Assembly: GCF_010894405.1 (NCBI RefSeq)
Contig: NZ_JAAIYA010000034.1
Location: forward strand, 54,042-118,041
Origin: Pyxidicoccus caerfyrddinensis
GTDB taxonomy: Bacteria > Myxococcota > Myxococcia > Myxococcales > Myxococcaceae
DNA: 64,000 bases
Direction: 5' to 3'
The stretch's first letter is position 1, and the number at the start of each line of letters is the position of its first letter. The notes under the pieces were generated by a model. That model searched no databases, had not been told where the DNA came from, and saw nothing but the letters and a program-made list of their open reading frames with translations. The translations under genes and the position numbers were made by a program. Below are positions 43,662-51,952 of the stretch, in pieces.

Positions 43662-44504
43662 ATGAGAGAGGGAAAGCCGAGCCAGACCGCGGCCATGGTG
43701 GCCTTCCTCCGCGCGCTCGCCGACCTCGGGGTGACGAGCGCCAAGGGATTCCAGGACCCCACCGCGCAGCACCTGCTGCCCGCACCGTGGTCGCAGCTCC
43801 TTGCACTCTTCCGGCGAAGCGCGCGGCGGCGTCCGCTCTCCGAGTCGCTCGCCAACGCTCGGCAGGGCGCGGACCTGCTCGCACTGCGCACCCTGATGAT
43901 TGACGCCCACTTGCGGGACGCGCTCGCGCAAGGGGCACGGCAGGTCGTGATTCTCGGCGCGGGGCTGGACGGGCGCGCGTACCGGCTGCGCGAGCTGTCC
44001 GACGTCCGCGTCTTCGAGGTCGACCATCCCTCCACGCAAGCCTGGAAGCGGCGCCGCGCCGCCGTGCTGCCCGTCCTCGCGAAGTCGCTCACCTTCGTGC
44101 CCGTCGACTTCGAGCGCGACTCGCTCGACGCCGCACTCACGCAGGCCGGCCACGAGCCGGGCGTCCCCACCGTGTGGCTCTGGGAAGGCGTGGTGATGTA
44201 CCTGACCTCCACCGCGATGCGCGCCACGCTGCGAGTGCTCGCTGCTCGCTCGGCGGCGGGGTCGACGGCCATCATCCAGTACAACACCCGCCCCTCCGGC
44301 CCCCACGCGCTGAGCCTGCTGCTGCGCTTCTGGAAGGAGCCGCAGATTTCGCTCCACACGCCGGAGGTCATCGCGGCGGAGCTCGGCGCCGTGGGCTTCC
44401 ACGTCAGCTCGGATACGGGAACGGACGAATGGGCCCGGCGCTTCGACGCCACGTCTCCGGGGGAGATGCGCCAGGGTGCTCGGGTGGTGGTCGCGAGGAA
44501 GTGA
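43662..44504 (+). CDS. Class I SAM-dependent methyltransferase (leucine carboxyl methyltransferase-like)
   Basis: The protein belongs to the family whose bacterial members are annotated TIGR00027. The N-terminus (SQTAAMVAFLRALAD) and the motif VVILGAGLDGRAYRL, which binds S-adenosylmethionine, are typical. VFEVDHPSTQAWKRRR and WEGVVMYL complete the signature. The length of 280 residues is normal. The substrate is unknown; family members methylate small-molecule carboxylates or polyketide intermediates. No secondary-metabolite cluster is visible here. Confidence 0.88.
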   Translation: MREGKPSQTAAMVAFLRALADLGVTSAKGFQDPTAQHLLPAPWSQLLALFRRSARRRPLSESLANARQGADLLALRTLMIDAHLRDALAQGARQVVILGAGLDGRAYRLRELSDVRVFEVDHPSTQAWKRRRAAVLPVLAKSLTFVPVDFERDSLDAALTQAGHEPGVPTVWLWEGVVMYLTSTAMRATLRVLAARSAAGSTAIIQYNTRPSGPHALSLLLRFWKEPQISLHTPEVIAAELGAVGFHVSSDTGTDEWARRFDATSPGEMRQGARVVVARK

Positions 44505-44649
44505 GCACACCCGCACTCCCGGCACGGGAGGCCGGGCGTGCATGGGGCGCCCGCCCCGGGAGCGGCCCACCGCCCTGTCCGCCTCCGACATTCCCCCCGC
44601 CGCTCCGAGCCCCCGAGCCAGGCGGGGTGGGGTAGGGTGGGACGCATCC

Positions 44650-45975
44650 ATGTTCGCCTTCATCCTCGCCGCCGTGCTCGCGCAGGCGCCGGTGGCTCCC
44701 GTGGAGCCCGGCCCGCCAACGCCGGACGCCGGAGCCCCCGAGGCCGCGCTGCCGGTGCCCATCTCCGCGCTGCCGCCCGCCACCCATGAGCTGTTCCAGC
44801 GCATCCAGGGCCGCGTCGCCCAGGTGCGCATCATCGAGCGCCGCTCCGGGACGCGGTCGTCCATCGGCTCGGCGTTCTTCGTCTCCGCCGCCGGCCACGC
44901 GGTGACGAACTACCACGTGGTCTCCGACGTGGTCATCCACCCCGAGGACTACACCGCGGAGCTGGTGCTGAGCGGCAGCCCGGAGCCCGTCCCCGTGCGC
45001 CTCGTGGACGTGGACGTCGTGCACGACCTGGCCGTCATCCAGATGGGCACGCCGGTGACGGACTTCTTCGCCCTCGAGGACCGCGAGCCGCCGCAGGGCG
45101 CGCGGCTGTTCGCCATGGGCAACCCGAGGGACCTGGGCACCACCATCGTCGAGGGCACCTACAACGGCTTCATCCAGGACGCCCTCTACGAGCGGCTCCA
45201 CTTCAGCGGCGCCATCAACCCCGGCATGAGCGGCGGGCCCACGCTCACCGGAGAGGGCCGCGTGGTGGGCATCAACGTGGCTACCATGGGCAACCAGGTG
45301 GGCTTCCTCGTGCCGGTGCGCTACGCGCGCGAGTTGCTCGCCCGCGCGCTGAAGGAGACGGCCGCGGACCCGCAGGCGCTGCTGGACCGCGTGCGCGCGC
45401 AGCTCATGGACAACCAGGAGCGCCTCACCGAGCGGCTCATGGAGGCGCCGCTGCCGAAGCAGGCACTGGGCGGCTACCAGGTCCCCGGCCGCTGGAGCCC
45501 CTTCCTCAAGTGCTGGGGAGACACGCCGCATGACCCGGAGGTGCCGTACACGGTGACGAACTACCAGTGCTCGTCCGAGGAGGACATCTACGTGTCCTCG
45601 AACCACCGCACGGGCGTGGTGGCCTACCTGCACCAGCACGCCACCAGTCAGAAGCTGGGCGCGCTGCGCTTCTCCGCGCTCTACAGCGCGCTGTTCGCTC
45701 AGGACCCGGACGCGGTGGAGGCCACGCGCCAGGACGTCACCAACTACCGCTGCAAGTCGGAGTTCGTGGACGTGGGCGGCCTGCCGGTGCGCGCCGCGCT
45801 GTGCCTCCGCGCCTACCGGAAGTTCCCCGGCCTCTACGACGTGGTGCTGCGCGCGGCCACGCTGAACGCGGGCACCAGCGGCGTGGACACCTCGCTGACG
45901 CTCGCCGGCTTCACCGCGGACAACGGCCGGAAGATTGCCCGCCGCTACCTGGAGGGGCTGTCGTGGACGAAGTGA
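44650..45975 (+). CDS. Exported trypsin-like serine protease (S1C) with C-terminal extension
   Basis: A short signal peptide (AFILAAVLAQA) precedes a chymotrypsin-fold domain. The triad is His in TNYHVVSD, Asp in VVHDLAVIQ and Ser in NPGMSGGPTL. About 180 residues follow with four cysteines and no recognised domain; no PDZ domain is seen. I start it at ATG 44650, giving 441 residues. The next gene, encoding an FHA membrane protein, overlaps its end by 13 bases, so the two are expressed together. Confidence 0.85.
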   Translation: MFAFILAAVLAQAPVAPVEPGPPTPDAGAPEAALPVPISALPPATHELFQRIQGRVAQVRIIERRSGTRSSIGSAFFVSAAGHAVTNYHVVSDVVIHPEDYTAELVLSGSPEPVPVRLVDVDVVHDLAVIQMGTPVTDFFALEDREPPQGARLFAMGNPRDLGTTIVEGTYNGFIQDALYERLHFSGAINPGMSGGPTLTGEGRVVGINVATMGNQVGFLVPVRYARELLARALKETAADPQALLDRVRAQLMDNQERLTERLMEAPLPKQALGGYQVPGRWSPFLKCWGDTPHDPEVPYTVTNYQCSSEEDIYVSSNHRTGVVAYLHQHATSQKLGALRFSALYSALFAQDPDAVEATRQDVTNYRCKSEFVDVGGLPVRAALCLRAYRKFPGLYDVVLRAATLNAGTSGVDTSLTLAGFTADNGRKIARRYLEGLSWTK

Positions 45976-46931
45976 TCTTCCTGGAGGTGCTGGAGGGCGA
46001 CGCCGTCCATGCCCGCCACCGCCTGGAGCGCTTCCCCGTCAGCGTGGGGCGCGGCTACTCCAACGACGTCATCCTCGACGACCCGAAGGTGTCCCCCGAG
46101 CACCTGCGCATCGAACGCCGCGAGGATGGCGTGCTGATGCTGCGCGACGTGGGCAGCCACAACGGCACCTTCCGCGTGGAGCCCTGGGCGCCGCTCGCCG
46201 AGCTGGAGCTCACACCCGACACCCGCGTGGCGGTGGGCGACACCGTGCTGCGCTTCCGCCCGCGCAACCACCCGGTGGAGGACACCGTCGTCGGGCCCGC
46301 GCCCACCGCGCCGCGCCCCCGCGTCTTCGAGCAGCCCCGCACCTTCGCCCTGGCGCTGGCGGCCCTGGTGGGCGCGAGCCTCCTGGAGGGGTACCTCACC
46401 AACTACGGGCGCACCGACTGGGGCGAGCTGACGGTGGCGGTGGTGGCGCCGCTGGCGCTCATGTTCGTGTGGGCGGGCGGCTGGTCCGTGGCGAGCCGCA
46501 TCGCCCGCCGGCAGTTCCACTACCGCACGCATGCCGCCATCGGCACGCTGGTGCTGCTGGGCTCCATCGTCATCCCCGCGCTGCTCACGCTGGTGGGCTT
46601 CAGCCTGGCGCTGGGCGGCGGGCTGCCGGGAGTGCATTACCTCGCCTTCCTCGGGTTGATGGGGTGGGGGCTCTACTGGCACCTGCGTTACGTGACGCGG
46701 TGGGACCCCCGGCGGTTGATGCGCGTGCTCGTCGTCGTCACGCTCGTGTTCGGCGCGCTGTCCCGCGCGGGGGATTGGCTGGGCAACGAGGGCTTCAGCG
46801 AGGGGCTCGACTTCCCGCGCACGCTGCTGCCGCCGGCCTTCCGGCTCGCCCGCGCGCAGCCCGTGGAGGACTTCTTCGAGGACACGGCGGGTCTTCAGGA
46901 GCAGGTGGACGCGCTCACGAAGGAGGAGTGA
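45963..46931 (+). CDS. FHA-domain integral membrane protein
   Basis: The N-terminal FHA domain (residues 1-95) has SVGRGYSNDVIL, SPEHLRI and SHNGTFR, so it can bind phospho-threonine in the cytoplasm. Four or five transmembrane helices follow (for example LALMFVWAGGWSVA, GTLVLLGSIVIPALLTLVGF and VLVVVTLVFGAL). The start is GTG 45963 with GGAGGGG seven bases before it; GTG 45972, which shares GTGA with the protease stop, is the alternative. It may report Ser/Thr kinase signals to the envelope, with the coupled protease as a partner. Confidence 0.8.
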   Translation: MDEVIFLEVLEGDAVHARHRLERFPVSVGRGYSNDVILDDPKVSPEHLRIERREDGVLMLRDVGSHNGTFRVEPWAPLAELELTPDTRVAVGDTVLRFRPRNHPVEDTVVGPAPTAPRPRVFEQPRTFALALAALVGASLLEGYLTNYGRTDWGELTVAVVAPLALMFVWAGGWSVASRIARRQFHYRTHAAIGTLVLLGSIVIPALLTLVGFSLALGGGLPGVHYLAFLGLMGWGLYWHLRYVTRWDPRRLMRVLVVVTLVFGALSRAGDWLGNEGFSEGLDFPRTLLPPAFRLARAQPVEDFFEDTAGLQEQVDALTKEE

Positions 46932-46941
46932 GCGCCGCCCC

Positions 46942-47589
46942 TCAGGACACCGTCAGGGTGTAGTTGTCGTCGTCGGTGTCGGGGTACACGGTGATGGTGG
47001 CGTCGGGGTTGGTGGTCTGCACCGACGGCGTGGTGATGCCGTTGACGATGGCGAAGATCTGCCACTGCTGCGCGGTGCTGACCGGGAGCTCGTCGTACGC
47101 GTCCACCACCGTGACGATGTCGAAGGGGCTGTCGTTGCGCGTGATGTTGAACGTCACCGGCGCGCGCCAGGTGTTCTCGAGGACGATGGCCTTCGGCTGG
47201 GTGGCGCCGATTCGCAGGAGCTCGAAGCCGTAGAGGCCGGGCGCGCTCAACTTCACCCGCGCGATCAGGAAGGCGGAGTGGGCCTTGAAGCTGACGGTGG
47301 CCGTGGTGAGCGCGAGGCCGTTGATCATCGTCGTCGCGGAGACCGAATAGGCATCGCCCATGGGCATCCTGGCACTCGCACCCGGGGCGACGCTCACCTT
47401 GGCAACCTGGTTCGAGCCCTGCATGACGCGGAACTCAGCGGACGTGGGCGTCGTGTTGACCAGGGTGAACCCGGTGTTGGCCGTGGCCGGGACAGGCTGC
47501 GCGGACTGCGTGGGCGCGGCGGGGGACCGAGGTGCGGGCACCGGCTCCTGCTTCGCCACGGGGACCTGGAGATGGGTCAGCTCGTTCAT
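46942..47589 (-). CDS. Hypothetical beta-rich protein
   Basis: The 215-residue protein starts at ATG 47589 after GAGGAG. It opens with a Pro/Ala linker and no signal peptide, then shows many strands (SAEFRVMQGSNQVAKVSV, TTATVSFKAHSAFLIARVKL, APVTFNITRND), as in a beta-sandwich. It ends ten bases from the convergent FHA gene. I do not recognise a family. Confidence 0.65.
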   Translation of the reverse strand: MNELTHLQVPVAKQEPVPAPRSPAAPTQSAQPVPATANTGFTLVNTTPTSAEFRVMQGSNQVAKVSVAPGASARMPMGDAYSVSATTMINGLALTTATVSFKAHSAFLIARVKLSAPGLYGFELLRIGATQPKAIVLENTWRAPVTFNITRNDSPFDIVTVVDAYDELPVSTAQQWQIFAIVNGITTPSVQTTNPDATITVYPDTDDDNYTLTVS

Positions 47590-47840
47590 GGGGCGCTCCT
47601 CATGGAATGTCGTGGGTTGCGCCGCGTGCCTGAGCAACCGCCGTGCCCACGGGTCGTCCCAGCGCGGGGCCTCGAAACGACCTGGCGCGGCGTTCGGCCG
47701 GGACGCACGAGGTGGTGCCCGCGTCTGCCCCGAACGCGGGCCGCTGCGGGATTCACACAGAAGTGTATTGCGTGGAATCGCGGGAAAGGCTCCCATGCGC
47801 GTGAGTCGGGAATGACCCTGACTCCACACTTGGAGCTGCC

Positions 47841-48374
47841 ATGCGTTCCTCCCTGCGTTTCTCGGCGTTCATCTTCGTGACTTCCCTCCTGGGGCTGGGC
47901 TGTGGGGCCGCGCCGCAGCAGGAGCCGCAGCAGCCGACGGCCGAGGCCGTGCCGGAGCTGGTGCAGGTCGAGCAGGGCGCGGTCGGCGACACGCTGCTGC
48001 GGTGTGAGCAGCCGCAGGACGGCACGTACCTGGAGGTGGTGCAGACGGCCACCGGCTACGAGGCCGCGCACGTGTCCGAGGAGTACGACCCGTGGGATTG
48101 CCGCTGCACGTACACGAAGCGCACGGTGCTGGGGCAGTACACGCGTTGCTACAAGTCCACGGTGGACCCGCGCATCATGAACTGCTTCCGCATCGAGCCC
48201 AACGGCACGACGGGCAAGGTGGTGCTGTCCACCACGCGCGTGCAGAAGACGCAGATGGTGATTGGCGGCACGCAGACGGTTTCCTACAGCGAGCTGAGCA
48301 TCGCGGCCATCAACCAGGACCCGGGCCAGACGCCGCGCAAGGACTTCAACTACAACCTGGACGACTGCCAGTAG
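47841..48374 (+). CDS. Lipoprotein of unknown function
   Basis: The signal peptide ends in lipobox LLGLGCGAA and is followed by a Gln/Pro-rich linker. The 177-residue protein has six further cysteines, among them CRC, and a beta-rich body (TQMVIGGTQTVSYSELSIAAI). It is divergent from a beta-rich hypothetical gene and ends at a strong hairpin. No family is recognised. Confidence 0.7.
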   Translation: MRSSLRFSAFIFVTSLLGLGCGAAPQQEPQQPTAEAVPELVQVEQGAVGDTLLRCEQPQDGTYLEVVQTATGYEAAHVSEEYDPWDCRCTYTKRTVLGQYTRCYKSTVDPRIMNCFRIEPNGTTGKVVLSTTRVQKTQMVIGGTQTVSYSELSIAAINQDPGQTPRKDFNYNLDDCQ

Positions 48375-48386
48375 GCGAAGGCACGG

Positions 48387-48420
48387 CGGGAGTGGGCTCC
48401 CGCGCTGGAGCCCACTCCCG
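48387..48420. terminator. Perfect 14-bp terminator hairpin
   Basis: CGGGAGTGGGCTCC (48387-48400) and GGAGCCCACTCCCG (48407-48420) pair perfectly over a CGCGCT loop, 12 bp after the stop of the lipoprotein gene and 28 bp before the stop of the convergent gene. It is the strongest hairpin I found in the window. Confidence 0.75.
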
Positions 48421-48448
48421 ACGTATCCCTGGCTCGCGAGCGACGGTG

Positions 48449-49153
48449 TCAGCGTTGCCGGGTGAAGCGGCTGAACATCTCCTCGAAGTGCCACAGGCCG
48501 ACGGCGAGGGTGGCCTCCACGGTGGGCTTGTTCCCCAGGACGAGCCGGAGGTCGTCGTACCCGCCCCGGGCGACGAGCAGGACGTGGACCTTCCCCACGC
48601 GTCCCTGGAGGCCGAGGCTGGCGCGCACGGGCACGTCGAGCCGTGCGCTGCCCGGCGCCATCACCGTGGCCCCCTGCACGCCCACGAAGCCCTCCAGGTA
48701 TTCCGCCACGGGCACGTCGCGTGTCAGGCGCGACACGGAGAATCCCAGCGCGGGGCCCACGCCCGCGTCGTCGCTGGCGCGGGTGGCGGTGTGGACGTGG
48801 AGCCCCCACTGCATTGCCACGTTGAGCTCGTCTGAGAGGACATCGCGGTACGACGGCGTGATGCGCAGGTGGTAGGCCGCGTCGGCGCTGAACGCGGCGC
48901 GGTGGAAGCCCTGCCGGGCCTCGAGGACGAGGCCGTCCGACTCATGGGTGCAGGGGAAGGGAAGGTACGTCCCAATGCCGACCTGGTTCGTGCCGGCGAG
49001 CAGGTCCGTCCGCCAGCTCTCCGAGCCCATGGCCGGCAGCGAGAGCAGGGGCAGCTCCGCGGCCGCCGTCCCGGGCCCGAGGCACAGCAGCACCAGGACG
49101 ACGTGGATGAACCCAACGACAGACTTCGCCCACTGCCGCTTCTGCTGCGTCAT
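48449..49153 (-). CDS. Predicted outer-membrane beta-barrel protein
   Basis: A signal peptide (VVLVLLCLGPGTAAAE) precedes about 200 residues of alternating strands, such as LVLEARQGFHRAAFSADAAY, LGLQGRVGKVHVLLVARGGY and LAVGLWHFEEMF. It looks like a small barrel but is not assigned to a family. Two or three cysteines are present, only one after the signal peptide. It ends convergently on the preceding lipoprotein gene. Confidence 0.6.
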   Translation of the reverse strand: MTQQKRQWAKSVVGFIHVVLVLLCLGPGTAAAELPLLSLPAMGSESWRTDLLAGTNQVGIGTYLPFPCTHESDGLVLEARQGFHRAAFSADAAYHLRITPSYRDVLSDELNVAMQWGLHVHTATRASDDAGVGPALGFSVSRLTRDVPVAEYLEGFVGVQGATVMAPGSARLDVPVRASLGLQGRVGKVHVLLVARGGYDDLRLVLGNKPTVEATLAVGLWHFEEMFSRFTRQR

Positions 49154-49683
49154 CGCGTGCTCCCTTCAGGATCGACTGTGATGACCCTAAAGGCAGACAC
49201 GGGTGCCATTCCTCACGGACTCTTCATGGTTTCATCATTGAAGCCGGAAGGAGTGGGGTCCGGTGCTCCGTCGTCCACGACGTCACGGATGCGAATCTGC
49301 CACTCGGCCTTCTCGACGCGGACGCGCCGGACGGCCTTGCCCATCTGTAGCCGAGCCCCATTCCGACACCGCCGCCAGCGGAGGCCAGGGTCAGTGCCCA
49401 GCATTCGAACACATTCATGTGGGCCAGGAATGAGCAGGAGTCGGGCCACGTCCGGGCACTCTCGGAGGCGCTGGGGAGAAGGGCGGCGCTCCTGCTCCGT
49501 TTGTCCGTCCGGGGGGCGCCGGCCGGGACTTTCTGGCAGGTGGGTTGCCCGGAGAGCGTCAGGACGGGGCCTTCCCGGTCAGACGCTGGAGGGAGGGTGG
49601 CGGATGTCAGACCGGAGAGGTAGGACGTGCGGTGAGGGGAGGGTGTCCCAGTGGGGCCGTCCGGAGACCACGACCGAGCGTTC
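49154..49683. other. 530-bp intergenic region with a possible gene fragment
   Basis: No complete gene is convincing here. On the minus strand, 49213-49344 encodes 43 residues with plausible codon use (MGKAVRRVRVEKAEWQIRIR at its start), but no Shine-Dalgarno site or family was found. It could be a remnant. The region includes the upstream side of the UdgX locus, where a deletion is suspected. Confidence 0.35.
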
Positions 49684-50919
49684 ATGGCCGTCCACCAGAA
49701 GCTTCAGATTCTCGCCGACGCGGCGAAGTACGACGTCTCTTGCGCGAGCAGAGGAGGCCAGCGTGAGTCCGCGCTGATGCGGGTGCGCATGGGGCCGGAC
49801 CTGGCGTCCTTCCGCGCGGTGGCGCGGGGGCTGATTGCGCGCGGAGAGCCACCAGAGCGGGTGCTCTTCGAGGATGCCGGAGCGGCGCGGGGCTCGCTGC
49901 TGGCACTGGACGTCCCCGTGACGGAGCTGGGATTGGCCTCGGGGCCGCCTACGCCCGCGGTGCCTCGGGACTTCCTGGGGCTGGCGGAGAAGGTGGTGTG
50001 TCACCGGGACGCGGAGCGCTGGGCGCTGCTGTACCGCGTGCTCTGGCGGCTGACGCATGGGGAGCGCAACCTGCTGGAGGTGGACCGCGACGAGGATGTC
50101 CACCGCCTGCGGATGATGGAGCGGGCGGTGCGGCGGGACGTGCACGAGATGACGGCCTTCGTGCGCTTCCGCAGGGTGGAGCGGAACGGCGCGGAGCACT
50201 TCATCGCGTGGCACCGGCCGGACCACCGCATCGTCCGGCATGTGGCTCCGTTCTTCGTGCGCCGCTTCCCGTCCATGCGCTGGAGCATCCTCACGCCGGA
50301 CGCCTGCGTGCACTGGGACCTGGAGCGGCTCACCTTCGGCGCGGGCATGCCGCGCTCGGAGGCACCGGAGGGGGACGTGCTGGAGCCGCTGGGGCCGGCG
50401 GGGGCGCCACTGATGCTGGTGGGCGATCAGCCAGGGGACATGGAGGACCGCGAGGGGCGCCCCTTCGTGGGGCCGGCGGGACAGCTCCTGGACGAGGTGC
50501 TGGGGCGGGCTGGGCTGAAGCGCTCGGCGCTGTACGTCACCAACGTGGTGAAGCACTTCGGATGGACGGAGGGGGCGGGCGGGAAGCGGCGGCTGCACCA
50601 GCCACCGGGGCGGACAGAGGTGCTGGCATGCCGGGCGTGGCTGGAGGCGGAGGTGGCGGCGGTGCGGCCGAGGCTCATCGTCGCGCTCGGGGACACCGCG
50701 GCGCAGGCGTTCCTGGGGCCGGGGTTCCGCATCCACCTCAGCCGCGGGCAGGTGTTCGAGACACCGTGGGTGGACGGGTGGATGGCGACATTTCATCCGG
50801 CGGCACTGCTGCGCATGCCGGACCCTCGCAAGCGGGCGGAGGCGCGCATCCACTTCGAGGCGGACCTGCGCTCGGCGGCGGAGTGGCTGCGACGGCGTGT
50901 GGCACCATGCGTGGGGTGA
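49684..50919 (+). CDS. Radical-SAM stump fused to DUF4130-UdgX uracil-DNA glycosylase
   Basis: UdgX enzymes bind uracil in DNA and form a covalent link through a His. The C-terminal glycosylase (about residues 225-412) has GDQPGDMEDREGRPFVG, the UdgX loop GGKRRLHQPPG (His305) and TFHPAALLR. Before it is a DUF4130 domain (about 32-215, with WALLYRVLWRLTHGE and MRWSILTPD). The first ~22 residues (KLQILADAAKYDVSCAS) match the start of the radical-SAM DNA-repair protein (TIGR03916 type) that normally pairs with this gene. That ~400-residue partner is missing, so a deletion seems to have fused its stump in frame. ATG 49777 is the likely ancestral start. Confidence 0.88.
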   Translation: MAVHQKLQILADAAKYDVSCASRGGQRESALMRVRMGPDLASFRAVARGLIARGEPPERVLFEDAGAARGSLLALDVPVTELGLASGPPTPAVPRDFLGLAEKVVCHRDAERWALLYRVLWRLTHGERNLLEVDRDEDVHRLRMMERAVRRDVHEMTAFVRFRRVERNGAEHFIAWHRPDHRIVRHVAPFFVRRFPSMRWSILTPDACVHWDLERLTFGAGMPRSEAPEGDVLEPLGPAGAPLMLVGDQPGDMEDREGRPFVGPAGQLLDEVLGRAGLKRSALYVTNVVKHFGWTEGAGGKRRLHQPPGRTEVLACRAWLEAEVAAVRPRLIVALGDTAAQAFLGPGFRIHLSRGQVFETPWVDGWMATFHPAALLRMPDPRKRAEARIHFEADLRSAAEWLRRRVAPCVG

Positions 50920-50978
50920 GGCGGTCCGAGCTTCCGTGCGGAGGGAACGGTGGGCCGCGTCCAGGCGTCCACCTCCAC

Positions 50979-51665
50979 ATGCTCTCCACGCTCCTGTTCG
51001 TGGCCCTCACCGCGCTGCCAGCGGAGGACGTCCCTTCCGCGAGGGAGCAGCCCTACGCGGAAGTCCTGGCGGACCTCTCGGCCCGGCGCGGTGCGCTCGC
51101 CACGAGGTGGCTCCAGCCGGGAGTGGACCGTGACGCCATCCGGAACGAGGCGCGCGCCGTCGTGCTCCAGGCCCTCACCCGGCAGCTCCTGCCCGCCTGG
51201 TACGGCACGCCGTGGGAGTTCTACGGTGACACCCGGACGCCGCGCTCCGGGAGCATTGCCTGTGGCTACCTCGTCTCCACCGTGCTCGCGGATGCGGGGT
51301 TCCGTGTCGAGCGCGTCCGGATGGCCCAACAGCCCGCCGAGTACATCGTGAAGACGCTCGTGCCTCCGCGTCGCACGTGGCGCTTCCGGAGCCGTCCCGT
51401 CAGCGAGGTCGTCGAACGGGTGAAGCGCGAGGGGGAGGGTCTCTACCTCGTCGGGCTCGACTACCACGTGGGCTTCCTGTGGAACGACGGCACGCGAGTA
51501 TCGATGTGCCATGCGTCCTACCTCGGGACGGCGGAGGTCCTCTGCGAGGACGCGCTCACCTCACCGGCGATGCTCTCGCGCTACCACGTCGTCGGGCGCC
51601 TGCTGGAGGAGGCCATGCTCGACGCGTGGCTGGAGGGCAGGGCACTCCCCACCGTGACGCGCTGA
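50979..51665 (+). CDS. Exported NlpC/P60-like cysteine peptidase candidate
   Basis: A signal peptide (LLFVALTALPA) leads to a 228-residue protein with Cys95 in GSIACGYLVSTVL and His163 in LDYHVGFLWNDG. The spacing and the surrounding helix and strand fit the papain-like NlpC/P60 fold, so it may cut peptidoglycan peptides. The assignment rests on these two residues. GATCxx-type promoter elements were not found. It lies 59 bp after the UdgX gene. Confidence 0.6.
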   Translation: MLSTLLFVALTALPAEDVPSAREQPYAEVLADLSARRGALATRWLQPGVDRDAIRNEARAVVLQALTRQLLPAWYGTPWEFYGDTRTPRSGSIACGYLVSTVLADAGFRVERVRMAQQPAEYIVKTLVPPRRTWRFRSRPVSEVVERVKREGEGLYLVGLDYHVGFLWNDGTRVSMCHASYLGTAEVLCEDALTSPAMLSRYHVVGRLLEEAMLDAWLEGRALPTVTR

Positions 51666-51952
51666 GGCCTTGGCGAGTCGTCCCATCGCCGCTCGGCTCC
51701 TCCAGGCGCGGCCGCTGGAGCGCACGTCCTCTCGGCCCGAGAGCAGCCACGGTGGAGCGGAATTCAATAACCTTGGATGCGTTACGGAATGCGTCGCAAG
51801 GCTCGTCGCTCGCCTGCCGTCGCGAGGGATGAGGCCTTCCACTCAAACAACCAGGCAGGACCCGCCGCCAAGGGTGGCGCCTGCCACGTCCGGGAGACCT
51901 CTCCCGCGCGTGGCGGTGTGCCTCGCGCGGGGCCCGCTGGAGGAAACGACGT

